From Oscheius dolichura (lineage: Eukaryota > Nematoda > Chromadorea > Rhabditida > Rhabditidae): a stretch of 64,000 nucleotides of DNA. The DNA lies in contig OW051492.1 in the NCBI GenBank assembly GCA_932521035.1, forward strand, positions 868,001-932,000, read 5' to 3'. The position numbers and the translations under genes were made by a program. Within the stretch, counting starts at the first letter, position 1. Each line of letters opens with the position of its first letter. The notes beneath the pieces were generated by a model. The model saw nothing but the letters and a program-made list of their open reading frames with translations, searched no databases and was not told the origin of the DNA. Below, piece by piece: positions 1 to 12,100 of the stretch.

Positions 1-44
1 TCCCCATTTCATAGACCTCACATACCTTAAAAAATTTCGTCCCC

Positions 45-135
45 GCACCCGTAAAATCTCGGCAACTGGGAGATCTTTGAAGGCGCGCGCTTAGAATACA
101 GGCCGTTGAGCTGCCAAGATTCTATGGGTGTAGGT
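45..135. repeat. 87-bp palindrome family, copy 1
   Basis: The left end is GCACCCGTAAAATCTCGGC and the right end is its degraded complement, with GCGCGC between them. Confidence 0.6.
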
Positions 136-959
136 GCACGGGATTTTCGACGGACCTTTTGCTCTCTTTCCCTTGAAATGGACTCCCTGCTCCTATCGAG
201 TCGAGTACCCTTCTTCGAGTAGCTCAAAGAGCACCGACCTCCCCTCATCCCCTTGGTCCCCCTCCGATAATCTCTGTTGTTGCGCCCTTAGGGCAATTCT
301 CAAGAGCCGCTCGTTTTCATTGACTCCCTCCCCCTCCCGTGCCGTTTTACTCCCTTACTCACTTGCCCGGGCCCTCCCTAACAAGCACCCCCGGGAGAAA
401 AACAAAGAAAACGAGAAGACTACTTGAATTTTCTAGTAGAGACAATCGGCGGGGGGCGTTTAGGTAAGGGGCCTGACGAATACGGGGGAGTAGGAGTAAG
501 CCACAGTCTTTGACACCCAGAGATGCCACAATTACTCAGTTAGACAGCCAAAAATCGCATTTTCTCCATTTTCTTCTCAAAAATGGCTAAATTCCTCTAT
601 TTTTGCTTCCCGATCCTTTCCAAGTATCCCCCTTTCCCTTCCCACCCTGTCAAAAACAGAACCGGCACGCGCTGAAAAGGACAGTTGTGCTAATTGTCTC
701 CAACCAAGAACCACTGTTTTCCATCGTGCGACAGTTAATCCTAAAAGAATAATAGGAGAGAGGTTGCAAGGATCCATCTTCTCCCTTCTTTCATCTTCTG
801 CAATTCCAAGAAGAAGCAAGAATTAGTATTCTTTTGGCACCGCATTGACTCAATTGGGACTGCGGGGCAAAAGAGAGGGGATAAATTGAGCCAATGGACT
901 CATCTTTAAAAGAAGAGAAAGTAGTCAAGGGTCGTGGTGAGACCCTCACTGAACTTTTG

Positions 960-1375
960 CTAAACTTCCCGCTGTTTAGCTGTCTAACTGTGGTCCAGCG
1001 CTAGCTGCCATAAGACCAGAGAATCCAAAACTTCCCGGTTTATTTTAGCTTCCTTCTTTTATTTGACTAACTATTGACAGCTGTCTAACTAGGTAGCGCT
1101 GTTGTCACAGCTTGGAAATGTTGAAACCAGGAAATTCTGTAGAAAAAACTTGCTCTAGGTTATTTTCCCGGGAAGGAAGTCAGTTTCGGGCTTTCATTGT
1201 CTAACTGTGGCGCTCTAGCTGTCTAACCGCGTAACTGTGGGGCTTCTCCAGCTACCGTAACCATTAGCAGCTCAGTACATTTGAACCCATTGAAGATCTA
1301 TAGCTTCTTTCCCCTAAAAACGAAGCTTACTGTCTAGTTGTGGCTCTGTAGTTGTCTAACTCTGGCTTCCTCCCA
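960..1375. repeat. Cluster of the CTGTCTAACTGTGGC motif
   Basis: Several exact or near copies lie here, for example CTGTCTAACTGTGG near 980 and TTGTCTAACTGTGGC near 1198, with variants in TAACCGCG and TAGTTGTGG near 1225 and 1335. Confidence 0.6.
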
Positions 1376-2225
1376 CCTACTATAACTCCTCTCTAATTCT
1401 CGTATTTTGCTCATTTTGATCCCGTTGATTTTCTCTAGTTTCCTTCCCCGTCTTCAAGTAGTCTCTCTGCCTGTTCTCTATTCTCTACTTTCTACTCTTC
1501 CCTTCCTCCTCTGACACCTCTTGAAATTGTTCCTCTTTCCCGTGTCAATAATCCTCGTTGTCGTATGTTCCCTCGCCGTACATTCCCCCGGTTTCCTCTC
1601 CAATATGTAACTGATACTTTCTCCCCCCACTCCTTCCAAAGAATTCCCCCTAATCCCCTATCCAATTATTTTCTTCCTTCTCTTCTTCATTAACAGCTTC
1701 TTTTCTCATTAAAATGAGTTAGGGGGCTAATCCCTTTGGGGGAATTATTTCCTTCCTTCCAGCCTCTCCCTGGTCATGATCTGCCTCCCTGTCTCTCTCG
1801 GCCACGGGGGGCGGAGCCGTTGGCAACAGAGAAAAAGAGACGAGGGAAAACGGGACAACGCCACCCAACTAGGACTATGATCCCCCTTTCCTTCCCTTCT
1901 CTCTTTTTTGAATTCTCCAATTTTCCCGCCTTTTCTAACATTTTAACCGGATCTCCCAGTCCTTACGTCAACCAGAAGTCTCTGATTGTGCAAACGGCAG
2001 TCTCTCTCTCCCAGTTTCATGCTTCGTTTGACGAGCAGAGCGGGGACTTTGATGGACATTCAGGCAGGGAAATATAAAGAGAGAGAGAGCCGGCCGGCTG
2101 TGAGCAAGCCACCACCACACAACATGATCCTTTCATGCTTTTCTGCCACTTTATTATTCATGGAGAAGGAAATAGACAGAGCCACTTTTTAACCCCCTCC
2201 TACGCTTTTACCCCCACTAGAAATA

Positions 2226-2318
2226 AATGCAAAAAGTTCCTTACCTAGGTGGAAGTCGAACCCGGGGCCTTTTTCTCAACAGTCCGACGTCTAACCACCT
2301 GCGCCAATAGCACAGTCG
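2226..2318 (-). repeat. tRNA-like (SINE-like) element
   Basis: On the minus strand an A-box-like TGGCGCAGGTGGTTAGACG and a B-box-like GGGTTCGACTTCC are correctly ordered, followed by the trailer TTTTTGCATTT. The stems pair poorly, so it is a tRNA-derived repeat or pseudogene. Confidence 0.5.
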
Positions 2319-2659
2319 CCCGCCCTCATTAAAATCAAAATAACAGCTATTACGTAATCTAATAATTATCCAGATGTTAGCCATGATTGCTGGCGGGTTC
2401 ATAACTTCCAATTGTTCAATTTTTCCAGTACTTTTCCTCTCTCATTTATATAGCTAGCAGAGAGGGGTCCCTCTCTCTCTCCCTTGTCCAGATGGCGGGC
2501 TATAATGTGCCCGTGTTCAGCTGCCATTTGTTCCCATTTCTCTCTGCTTCGAACCCAGAGCGAAGGAGGAAAGAGATCAAAGTTGAGAGGGGCTCATTTT
2601 CCTGGTAAAAATTAGAAAAAAAAATAGAGAAAACAACCAAATTCCTGGTAAACACGCGA

Positions 2660-2941
2660 TCCGGGCCAGTATGGCGCATTTTCAGTGCACGCGCGCTAGC
2701 TTTGCGCTTTTCCGGTGTAGCAGGCCTATAATCTTTGGCATACTGTAATTCATATTTTGGGAGTAAAGTGCAAAGCTGGCACGCCTCCACCGTATCCGGG
2801 TCAGCAAGGCGCATTTCCAGCTTGGCGCTTTTCCGGTGCAATAGCTACAGTATACTAATTACAGTATACCAAACATAATACAACTGCTGCACTGAAAAAC
2901 CGCAAAGCTTGCGTACCTGCACCGAAAAAGCGCCTTACCAA
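2660..2941. repeat. 165-bp inverted-repeat family, one full and one overlapping partial copy
   Basis: CGGGCCAGTATGGCGCATTT and AGCTTTGCGCTTTTCCGGTG are followed about 100 bp later by their complements. A second set of the same motifs starts near 2800 and ends with CACCGAAAAAGCGCC near 2930. Confidence 0.6.
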
Positions 2942-3136
2942 CCCTGCTCCAGCTCTCTCCGGTATCCCCCTGAAATGTGATACCTCCCCCTCCCGTCCGT
3001 CGTCTCTCTGCCCCCTCTCCCTTTCTCTCTCTCGTTTTTCTCTCTTTGTACTCTTTATATTCCAGCAGCTCCTCGGCTACCTATCCCCCTAGCTCCTCTC
3101 ACTTCTATATATCTCCTCCTCCCTATCAACTACCAA

Positions 3137-6100
3137 ATGTTGACGTATTCCAAATCGTGGCGGTCGATCCGTTCCCGTACGGGTAGCCTCTACTCCCGAG
3201 CCAGGACCAAGTTAACCGCGTCGTTTCGTGGCGGCACCGGCTCGCCACGCCATTTGAGCCCGAATGCGGCCGATGACTCGGTAAGTAGCGGACTCCTTCG
3301 AGCGGTGCAAGAGACTTCCTCGACTCCACGAAACGTTCAAAAATTAAAAAAACACCTAAAAATACAAAAATCCAGGGAAAACTCCGGGAAAAGCCATAAT
3401 TTTCACCCCTATAGGCGGGAAAGCTCCAAATTTGAATTTTACCCAAAATTGGCGCAGTTTTCCCCGGATAAACCGTACTTTTTGGCGTCTTTCTCTCTTT
3501 TTTTCCATAATTTTATCCAGTTTTATTTTTAGTAGGTAAAAAACACTCTGAAGACTATCTAGAAAGAGGATGTTTTCGATTAGGGAAGGGAAGCTTTCCG
3601 CCTGCTGGTCCTAGGCAGCCCTGCTCTCCAAAGATCATTTGGAAGTAGCCCGGCTGGTGTCACGGCAGCCCAGTGGAATATTTATTACTCTGTCCGGGTA
3701 CACTACACACTATAAATAGTCTTCTTTTAAAGAAGAAGAAGGGGATACCCTCCCGGAAGGGGCGCGAATTCATTAAGAATTCAAACAAAACCCCGGGAGT
3801 GACGAAGCTCTGTCGCCGGGGGGAAATGGAACGGTTGGGGCCCTCTAGGAAAAAAGAAGGGGGCTGAAAATAGAAGAAGACTTTAAAAGGACTCGAATCC
3901 TGTTAAACTACAATCATCAGGTTATGGGCGGGAAACCGGCAAATTTGAATGTTTATCCCATCACGGCGCTGAATTCGTAGAATTGGCCTCTTTTCAGGGG
4001 GAAAATCATATTTTTTAAAGGTTTCGTTTGAATTTTTCTATAACCAAGTGACCATTAAATTATATTTTCCACTCTTTCCAATATCCAAAAATGTAATTAA
4101 TTCTGTTTACGAAGAGATATTCTCAATAGAGAGGAGCGGAGTGATTGAGCAAACACGCATATTTGTCTCTTTTTTGCCCAATTTCGTCGTCGACGATTTC
4201 CTTATGAATCAGTTCTGTTTACGGGGCGGATTAAACGAGGAGGGGGGAAAGGGGAAATGACACCTCGGAAACCCTTCTTCTTAATATCGAAGAGTCTGGG
4301 ACGGGGGGCAAAGGAATGTCTTCTCGGGACCAGAACAGTTTTCCCCGGGAAAATTGGACTTTTTGGGGGGAGTTTTACGGTTGCTATTAAATTGAAAGAC
4401 AAACTGACACCGTAAGAATCGTTACAGTATAATGTATAGGCAGGTTATTAGCGGGAAAGGTTCAAATTTGAATCTATCCTTCTTGGCTACGATTCCATCC
4501 CTTTTTCCGGGCAAAGTGGACTTTTTGACTGATATTTAAAGTTTTCCATAAACTGGAAAGGTTCTGGATCGTCTTAAGACCATTACCGTATAAATTAAAT
4601 CCAAGTTATGGCGGGAAAACTCAAAACTTAAATCGTTATCCCGCCAGGCACCCGAACCCCGCCTTGTCCCGGCAAAGACTGACTTTTAGGTGGAAATTTC
4701 ACTATTTTTAGGTCATTTCCCCTACTTTCTCTATTAATTTTTATACCAGTTGTGACTTCTCTAACTTCTCCCAAATGTGTGTGTGTGTCTGTTGGGTGAC
4801 GATTAATGAGGGAAAGGACCCGTTCGGCCTGGCTGTCGAAAGAGAGACTCTTCCCGTTTCCACCACTGTTTATGGCCAATTGGTTCCGGGGGCCGGGCCG
4901 GCTGGCTGGAATCCCGGCTCTTCTGGTTCTTGAAGGGAAAAGAAAAAGGGCTATTTGGACAGTAGATCCAGATGCTCGCTGCGGGACCATAAAATCTATT
5001 TTTCAGTTTAATTCGAATAATTCGATAAATTTTCAGGGAGCCACGGATCAATGGCTAATCCGATCGGATTTCGAAGCCAACGGCGACGGCCAGCTGACTG
5101 TCAAGAGCGGCGAAAAAGTCGAGGTAATTCGGCGCTCTTTTTTCTATTTTTTGAAATAATTCGCTGAAATATGGCGAGTGGCCATTCGAGCTGTTGCTAA
5201 TCTGCTGTCTCGTACACCTGAACTCCTCCGGTTCTCCTCGGGGGTAATTGACCCGAGACAAAGAGAAAGAATGACGCCTTTTCCACGTCAATGAAAGAGA
5301 ATTAATAGAAAAGTAGAGAGAAAGAGAATCAAGTACATTTTCATGAATAGAACACGAAAAATTAGAAAAGAAAATGGCAAAAAATAGACCCTTTTGACGC
5401 ATTTCGCTTCAAGAACCTCTTTCCGCCATCTGGGGGCTGTTTCCTGGGGAAACGGGTCCTGGAACATTTGAAGCGTGGGAAAAGAAGGGATACGGTAGAT
5501 TTTTATGTAGGGAAGATTGAAAATAGAAAGACAATAGTATAAAATCAATTATTTGGCTCAATTTACCCTATAAATTCCGTCAATTTTGACCTTTCCCCGG
5601 GAAAACTTCCGTCTGGAGCCGGTTCAACTGCTTGCCTTGGGCGCTGCCGCACCCGTAAAGTCTCGGCCGGTCGCGGCACTGGATAAAGGGCGCGCGCTGT
5701 AAAAGAGCCTTCAGCTGCAGAGATTTTATGGGCGCCCTCTCATTAGGCTTTCTTGGTTTCAAAAGGATCGCAGTCCAAAAAGAGCCTCCCTTCCTCCTCC
5801 CTGCCCTTTTTTTCATTTCAAATTCCCCTGTGCCCCTTCCCCTTTCCTCCCTTTCCGTCACTTGCCCCCGAACACATGTGCCCTTCACATTTCCGTCCCT
5901 CGTCTCTTTCCTCCAAGCGGGGTCTCCCCCCGGCCGATTAGTGGCCAGAGGGGGGTTATTCTCTCTCTGAAAAGAATAGAACAAAAAGAAAGAAAAGGGG
6001 CAAAATAGCCGATAATTACTCTCGACTACTTCCAGACTTTGGATCAACAGCCGACGGACAAGCCGGAATGGATGCATGTCGTCGTGGTAGACGAGCCCCA

Positions 6101-9100
6101 TAGGACTGGACTCGTTCCCTGTAATATACTCCTTCACGGTGAGTTAATATTTTAAAACTTTTCAAAGTTTTTCAATGAGAAAAATAGAGTTACTGTGGTT
6201 CACGGTGCAAAATAAGGTTTTCTGCTGATTTACGGTAGTTTTCCAAGTAAAATAGTGTTGCTGTCTAACTGTGATTAGAACTGTCTTACTGTGGCGCCAA
6301 AACAATTTGACTGTCTAACTGTGGCAAAGGCAAAAACGCGGCTGTGGAACTGTGGCGCGTAGAAAAGCTGGCCGCTGTCTAACTGTGGTTCAAGAAATGG
6401 GAACCAACTGTTTAACTGTGGCTGGTTCGCTGTCGACCTGCTGCAAATTTTAGCGGACTAGCTGTCTAACTGTGGCGCACCGAAAAGCGGCCACCGCTGT
6501 CTAACTGTGGCATTCCTCCTGCTGTCTTCTGACACAGACACTGATTAGCCCAGGAGGGGGTTTAGGTCTCGGACTGAGGCGCAGCAATTCGTTTAGCGTC
6601 AGGCACTTTACTCTGCGATTGCTATTTCCTCTTTGTTTCTTTCTCCCTTTCAAAAGTCAACTTTTTTCCATTTGGCTGTCTAACTGTGTCTCTCTTTTCA
6701 GAATAATCTCTGCCTGCATAACCGATATCCCCCCGCTTTCTGCACGGGTTTTACCTCACACAGCCTAACGTGTTCAAATATTCTCATCATTTCTATTTTT
6801 TTTTGCACCTGCATGTGCTTTATTTCGTGGTCTTTTGTTTTGTTTCGTGTGAAATCTCTGCGAGAATGAATAAACGGCTTTCGATATCCCAATTTGCTCT
6901 ATTCCTCTTCTGGAAGAACGTCATCCGGGACACTCCATCTTAAGCATGTTTATTTAACAAATTAAGACGAATTCCACTTCTCTAGTACCCTTTATCGAGT
7001 AGGCGACCTCTTAATTGACAAGAAAATGCTGTTTTTGTATCATACGCCGCTTACTGTACGTTTAAAATAGTCCTCAAAACTCTATTCCCGCTATTCAGTT
7101 CTTGGAAATCCACTGCACCCGTAAACTCTCGGCAGCTCGGCGGGCTGGATAGTGCGCGCGTGCCATAACAGTCCCTCCATCTACCGAGATTCTACGGGTG
7201 CGGGCGCAGTAGAAAATGGGCTAGACTAGGCTGTAATTACCCGGCTGCCATTCATTTTCCTCATATTTTTGACATTATTCTTGAATAATTTTGAATTTTA
7301 ATAGTACTCCCCTTCCCGCCGGTTAATTTGCTACGCCTCCTCTTCACATTCTTCTTTATTTTCTTGGAATATAAAGTGGATCATTTGGCCGAAGAGGTGG
7401 GGTCTCCTGGCATTCTCTGTATTCATTCGGCTGGGGGCATTCCCCCCGGTTGATGAAGAGCTTTTCGGCGCGTTAATGACGAAAAGGGAGCCGTTGGCTA
7501 GCTGGCAGGCCAGGGGCATAGGGCCAATATAGCCAGAAGCCACCTCTACCTCCACCAGGGGCTAAGCTTTCTCTCTCTCTGGGGGGTAGGGGGCAGTCCG
7601 CTTTGGTTTTTCTAGGAGACATGAAGAATTTATAAGCGGGGGGCACATACGTTCTCTCCCGCACCTTGCCGCCTCCCCCTCCTCCTCCCGTTAAAGCAAC
7701 AGCCAGCCGAATCTATTGTTTTAGACGTTTCCCGCCCTCCTACACCCCGCCATTTAGCCCCCTCCTGGATTGGAGTCTTAAACGGAAATTTTCCCCTTCT
7801 CCTTCCTGGTGTTTTGGTCTAAAAAGAGGAAGAAAGGGGGGATTTCCTGGGGAAGACCGGGGGAGCACCTTCACCCCCGCGCCGCCCCCAGCTCTTCTGT
7901 CTCGGGGCCCCAGATCCCTTCCCGGCTGGGGGGATAAAGGACCGGGGCCCTCTTTAGAAATCTTGTTAAACTTCTGCCCCTCTAGAATTAGATCAGCCCC
8001 CTCCCCAACCTTTTGCCCTTGTTTTTGACGATTCACTTGACTCTTTGACCTCCTGGCCCCGCCTCACCCCTAAAAACCCTAAAATCGCTGCAGAATCCCC
8101 AGAATTTGAATTTGTTCAATCCCGGGCTCAATTTAGCTGCGTAAAATGTTTAATACAGTATTTTAAGATGTTACGCAGCCAATATAATGTTTAATACTCA
8201 GCCTGAAAGTTCTTTTTCCCGCCAAAAGTACCAAATCCTCGAATTTAGCGTATTTTCGACTCGGAAATTTGCAAAACGTGCAATTTAGCCAACGTACGAC
8301 ATCCAGCCATTAAATGACGTAGTTTCCATGTTGCTACGTAGCCAAATTAACCCTGTTTTATATGTTTAATACTCTCTGTCCACTTCCTTATTTTCCTCTT
8401 CCTTTTCACCGGATTAAAAGTACCAAAAACGGAAGAAATACAGTAAATATACGTGGGGTTGACGTATTATCCCCGTCTTATAGACCCCTCTAAAAGACGG
8501 CAGTCTTGTTTTTGACTAGAGGTTCGGTATTAAATTAGTTTTAGCAACGAATACTCTTAAGAAAATTATGTCTGGGTTACTGTAAAGCGAAAATGAGACA
8601 GAGTGGCGCGCAATCTTCAAAAAAGTCATAATCCGCCGATTATAAAATCGTCCCTTTCCCCATTTTTTCCCCTCCTCTCTGTTTTCTGAAGTTCAAAACT
8701 GGCGGCCGGGGCTTATCCTCGTGTGAAAGTCGGGCGTCTCCTCGCCTCCGTCGTCCCGTTCCCACTAGAGGCCGAAAATGAGCGACAGTTCAACTGAAGT
8801 TCTTCGCCGTGGGACCCTTTTTCCCCGAAAAAAATAATAAAAGAACTCGTTTCCCAAACAACAATAACTGGAGGCCGTGGGGACAGGAGCGACACATATT
8901 TTTCCCTCTTCTCCGATGTTCACATGTGGTCCTCGGAGGGGGCCTATTGATTCCCCTTCTGATCAAGGGGGGAGGATCAGATTGGCGAGAGGTGCCCCCT
9001 CCCCCCGATGTGTGTCTATCTCCCACAATCTTTGGCCCAAAGCCTCCTCCCGACCCCAACTTTCCACTCCAAGAGGCCTTTTGATCCGACTTGGAAGATA

Positions 9101-12100
9101 ATAAGCCAGATCTTTCATTCTTTTTCCAGTCGCCGCAATCTTCCAACGACTAGAAATTGAACACTTTTGGGCTTTTTGTTAAAAAAAGGTCGGAATTAGG
9201 GTTATTTACTGGAATTGCACCTCTAGTGCTCCTGTACTCTATGGCGCAGGCGTAAAGCGGGCACCTGTCATTCTACCGACCGAAGTTCGACTCCCCTGTT
9301 GTGCCTAGCCATTTTTGCTTTGTTTACAGTCTTCCTCTTTCGGTTTTCTGGTAGATAACCCCGCTTCTTCCCCTCTTTTCTAATCTCGAAAATAGTTGAA
9401 GTGTATCCCATTCTGCCCGGCCTAGTCCCCCCTTACTCCGCACACGTTTGTTTTCGTTCAGTTTTCTCTTCTCTGAAATTTGCTCAAGGGAATTCACCAC
9501 CAAAATATCCCAGCCGTTCAATTTTTTTTGTGGGAAGGGCGACATCGCGGGTGGGCGAGTGGCAGTTGTGTTGAAATGGCAATTAAATTCTTTCCCGGGA
9601 TTCTTACTTATTTGAAAGCAGGAAGGAAAATATTCAAATTCTTGGTTTGCCTACGTAGAATGTTGTCATCTTTGAAGGCCCATAACTTTTGAACGCCATG
9701 TGCAATTTTTATTTTGTTTTAATATTTTGGTAGAGGAGACTTTTCTCTATATAATTGTATATTTTCAGCCAAACATACAATTTCCTTACGAAGTTACAGC
9801 AGTTTAAGTTGGCTGTGGCGCGCGCTTACAGTAACCAGCAGTTTTCCGGCCAACGTTCTTCCTCGCCGCACCCAAAAACTCACCAAATGCGCGCCGCGCT
9901 CGAAGAATTCGACCTTGCTTATTTTTTTAATGTCTATCTTGTCCAGAATTTTATGGCGGACAAGCTGGTACAGCCTATATTCCATAAGAATAATAAATTG
10001 CTGAGTTATCGAGAGAAACGCTATGTTCACCTCAAAAACTCTATTTTGGGTTATATCTCAGCAATTTCTTATTCTTACGGAATATAACCCGTAACAGTTT
10101 GTCCGCCATAAAATTCTGAACAAGATAGGCATAATAAAAATAAGCAAGGTCGAATTATTGGAGCGCGGCGCGCATTTGGTGAGTTTTGGGTGCGGTGAGG
10201 AAGAACGTTGGCCCAGTTTTCCCGGTTCAGTATAATTTTTCCAAAACAACCGGCTGAATATAGCCTAAAATGCCCCAAAAATCATCACCAGCCAGGTTAA
10301 TTTTTGATTTTTCTACCCGGCGGAGCTCTGCTGCCTGCCAGCCGGCGCGGTCTCTCTCTGTGCTCCATCTCGCTTCGGGAGGGGTGCGCGCTTAGGCAAA
10401 CACAGTCTCACAGATACAGGCTGGGGGAATAAACTGTTGCCTCTCTCTGCTTCTCTTTCTCTTTTGTTATCCGTCAACCAGGACAGGAGCAGAACAGTCA
10501 CTAATTTCTCATTTTTCTTGCCAATTCTTGAAAATTCCCCCTTTTTTCTACCTTTAAAACATCTTCTTCTCCTTTTCATGTCCTCCCAGAGTCATTTTCC
10601 CCTGCGCCCGCACCCGTAGAATCTCGGCAGCTCGGAGATCAGAAAAAAAGCTAAATACCAGGTCGCGCAACGGCCGAGACTTTACGGGTGCAGACTCACC
10701 AAAATGGCCCCGTTCATTACGAAATGAGCCTCGAGTGGATCAGGTGATTTGGCCACCACTAAAAAGTATAAAAGTAGAGAGAGGAAAAGTCAAGGAAGAG
10801 AGCCAATAGCACTGCCAGTCTCTCTCTCTCTCTCTTATTCACCTCCACACAGATCCATCCGGCTCTTTCATTACACTCCCGGGCAGCCCGGGAAAAGAGC
10901 GGGAGAGAGACAGGCAGGACGGATCTCTCTCTTTCTCTCTCTCTATTGATTTTCCATGTGATCATCGCAATCCAGAAGAGCGCGGCTCTTTTGAAAGCAA
11001 GTGAAAAATGATGGGATTTTGGGGGAAAATTATGAAAGGAACCGGAAAATTCTGGGAAACTCGGGAAACTCGTCATTCTCCTAGGAGATCAGGAAAATTT
11101 CTCCACCTTTCCTCAAAATTTCCCCGCTTTTCTCTATTTTCCTATCTTCTGGAAAAATTCTACACTTTCAATTCCGACCGTTTTGAAGACGTTTTTTATT
11201 ATGGCTGTCTAACTGTGGCGCGCGCTATAACTTTCAGGCGCCGCGCTGTCTAACTGTGGCTGTACCATATACCATTTTCCGGCCCAAAACAATACTTTTT
11301 CACCTTTTTTTAAAGTTTTTAACCGGAAAATTCTGGGAAACTTTAATTTTAGTTTTTAAAAGTTTACCATGGTTTGTCGTTGTTCCTTCACTCTAAAAAG
11401 GCTGAAAAAAAATGATAATTTTCCAAATATTTCGTCCTACAGTGGCCGATATCCTGGGAAGGTACTGCAACCCTCGTTTTGATCCCAATTTTAAAATTAT
11501 GACGGTCTTTTTTGACCTTTTGGGGAATTTATTAGCTTCAGGCCGTAGACAAGACTTTTAGAGAGAATATTATTCTAAAAAAAATTTAAAAATTCTCTCT
11601 AAAATTGCCGGCTGCTATTAATTTTCTTCCAACCGGAAATTGCTTGTCCTCCTTGGTCTTCTTCTTCGTCAACTCAGCTCTTCTCCTCTTTCTCCTCCAT
11701 AAAATCAAAGATCCCCCGGCCCCTAGAATGCGTCGATCGAGAACCGTCGACCCCGAGGAAAAGGACAGTCCGAAGAGTTCCAACTCGCCCAAATCGCCGC
11801 CGCCCCAGGAGAATGGCGGGGGCAGTCGGCGCCAGCGGTGGAGCTTCGCCCTAAAACGGAGATGGTTCTCCTCCTCGTCGAGTCGAGCCAGTCATGACAG
11901 TAGCCCCACCGGGAGTCCAACTACCGATCCCACCGGGCCGCTGGTCACGCCGCAAAAAACAACACTGGGTAGTAGTAGCATAGGTACTGTATAAATTACC
12001 GTAATCAGCAGGAAACCTTTAAAAATCAAAGTATACGGTTTCCCGCCCTTTAATTTATTTTTAAATGTTAAAAAATTTCAGACCAACCCTCGTCCTCGAC

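Larger units (their letters stand above)
1..3136. other. Intergenic or intronic stretch upstream of the first recognised unc-73 exon
   Basis: I see no supported coding exon here. It holds one copy of the 87-bp palindrome family near its left end, a cluster of the CTGTCTAACTGTGGC motif, one minus-strand tRNA-like element and one or two overlapping copies of the 165-bp inverted-repeat family near the right end. Pyrimidine-rich tracts are frequent. It may be a large intron of the unc-73 orthologue, because that protein's N-terminal Sec14, spectrin and DH1-PH1 parts are not in the window. Confidence 0.5.
6139..11442. other. 5.3-kb unc-73 intron with mixed repeats and no supported exon
   Basis: Between the SH3 exon and a 19-nt exon I find no convincing coding segment on either strand. 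The ORFs near 7.3-8.0 and 8.7-9.1 kb are proline-, glycine- and arginine-rich shadows in GC-skewed sequence. The intron carries 15-mer clusters, two 87-bp palindromes, a small hairpin at 8131-8180, a tRNA-like element and the 0.4-kb inverted repeat. Confidence 0.6.

Noticed and set aside
5580..6137. 185-codon minus-strand ORF
   Set aside because: It spans a palindrome copy, intron and the antisense of an SH3 exon, with no conserved segment.
6262..6690. CRISPR-like array
   Set aside because: The repeats are 15 bp, vary in sequence, have irregular spacers and occur on both strands in eukaryotic introns.
7331..9146. Several ORFs of 60-120 codons on both strands
   Set aside because: Pro/Gly/Arg-rich composition from C- and G-rich intron sequence, no splice partners, no domain resemblance.
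9755..10278. Paired ORFs on both strands
   Set aside because: They reflect the two arms of the long inverted repeat.
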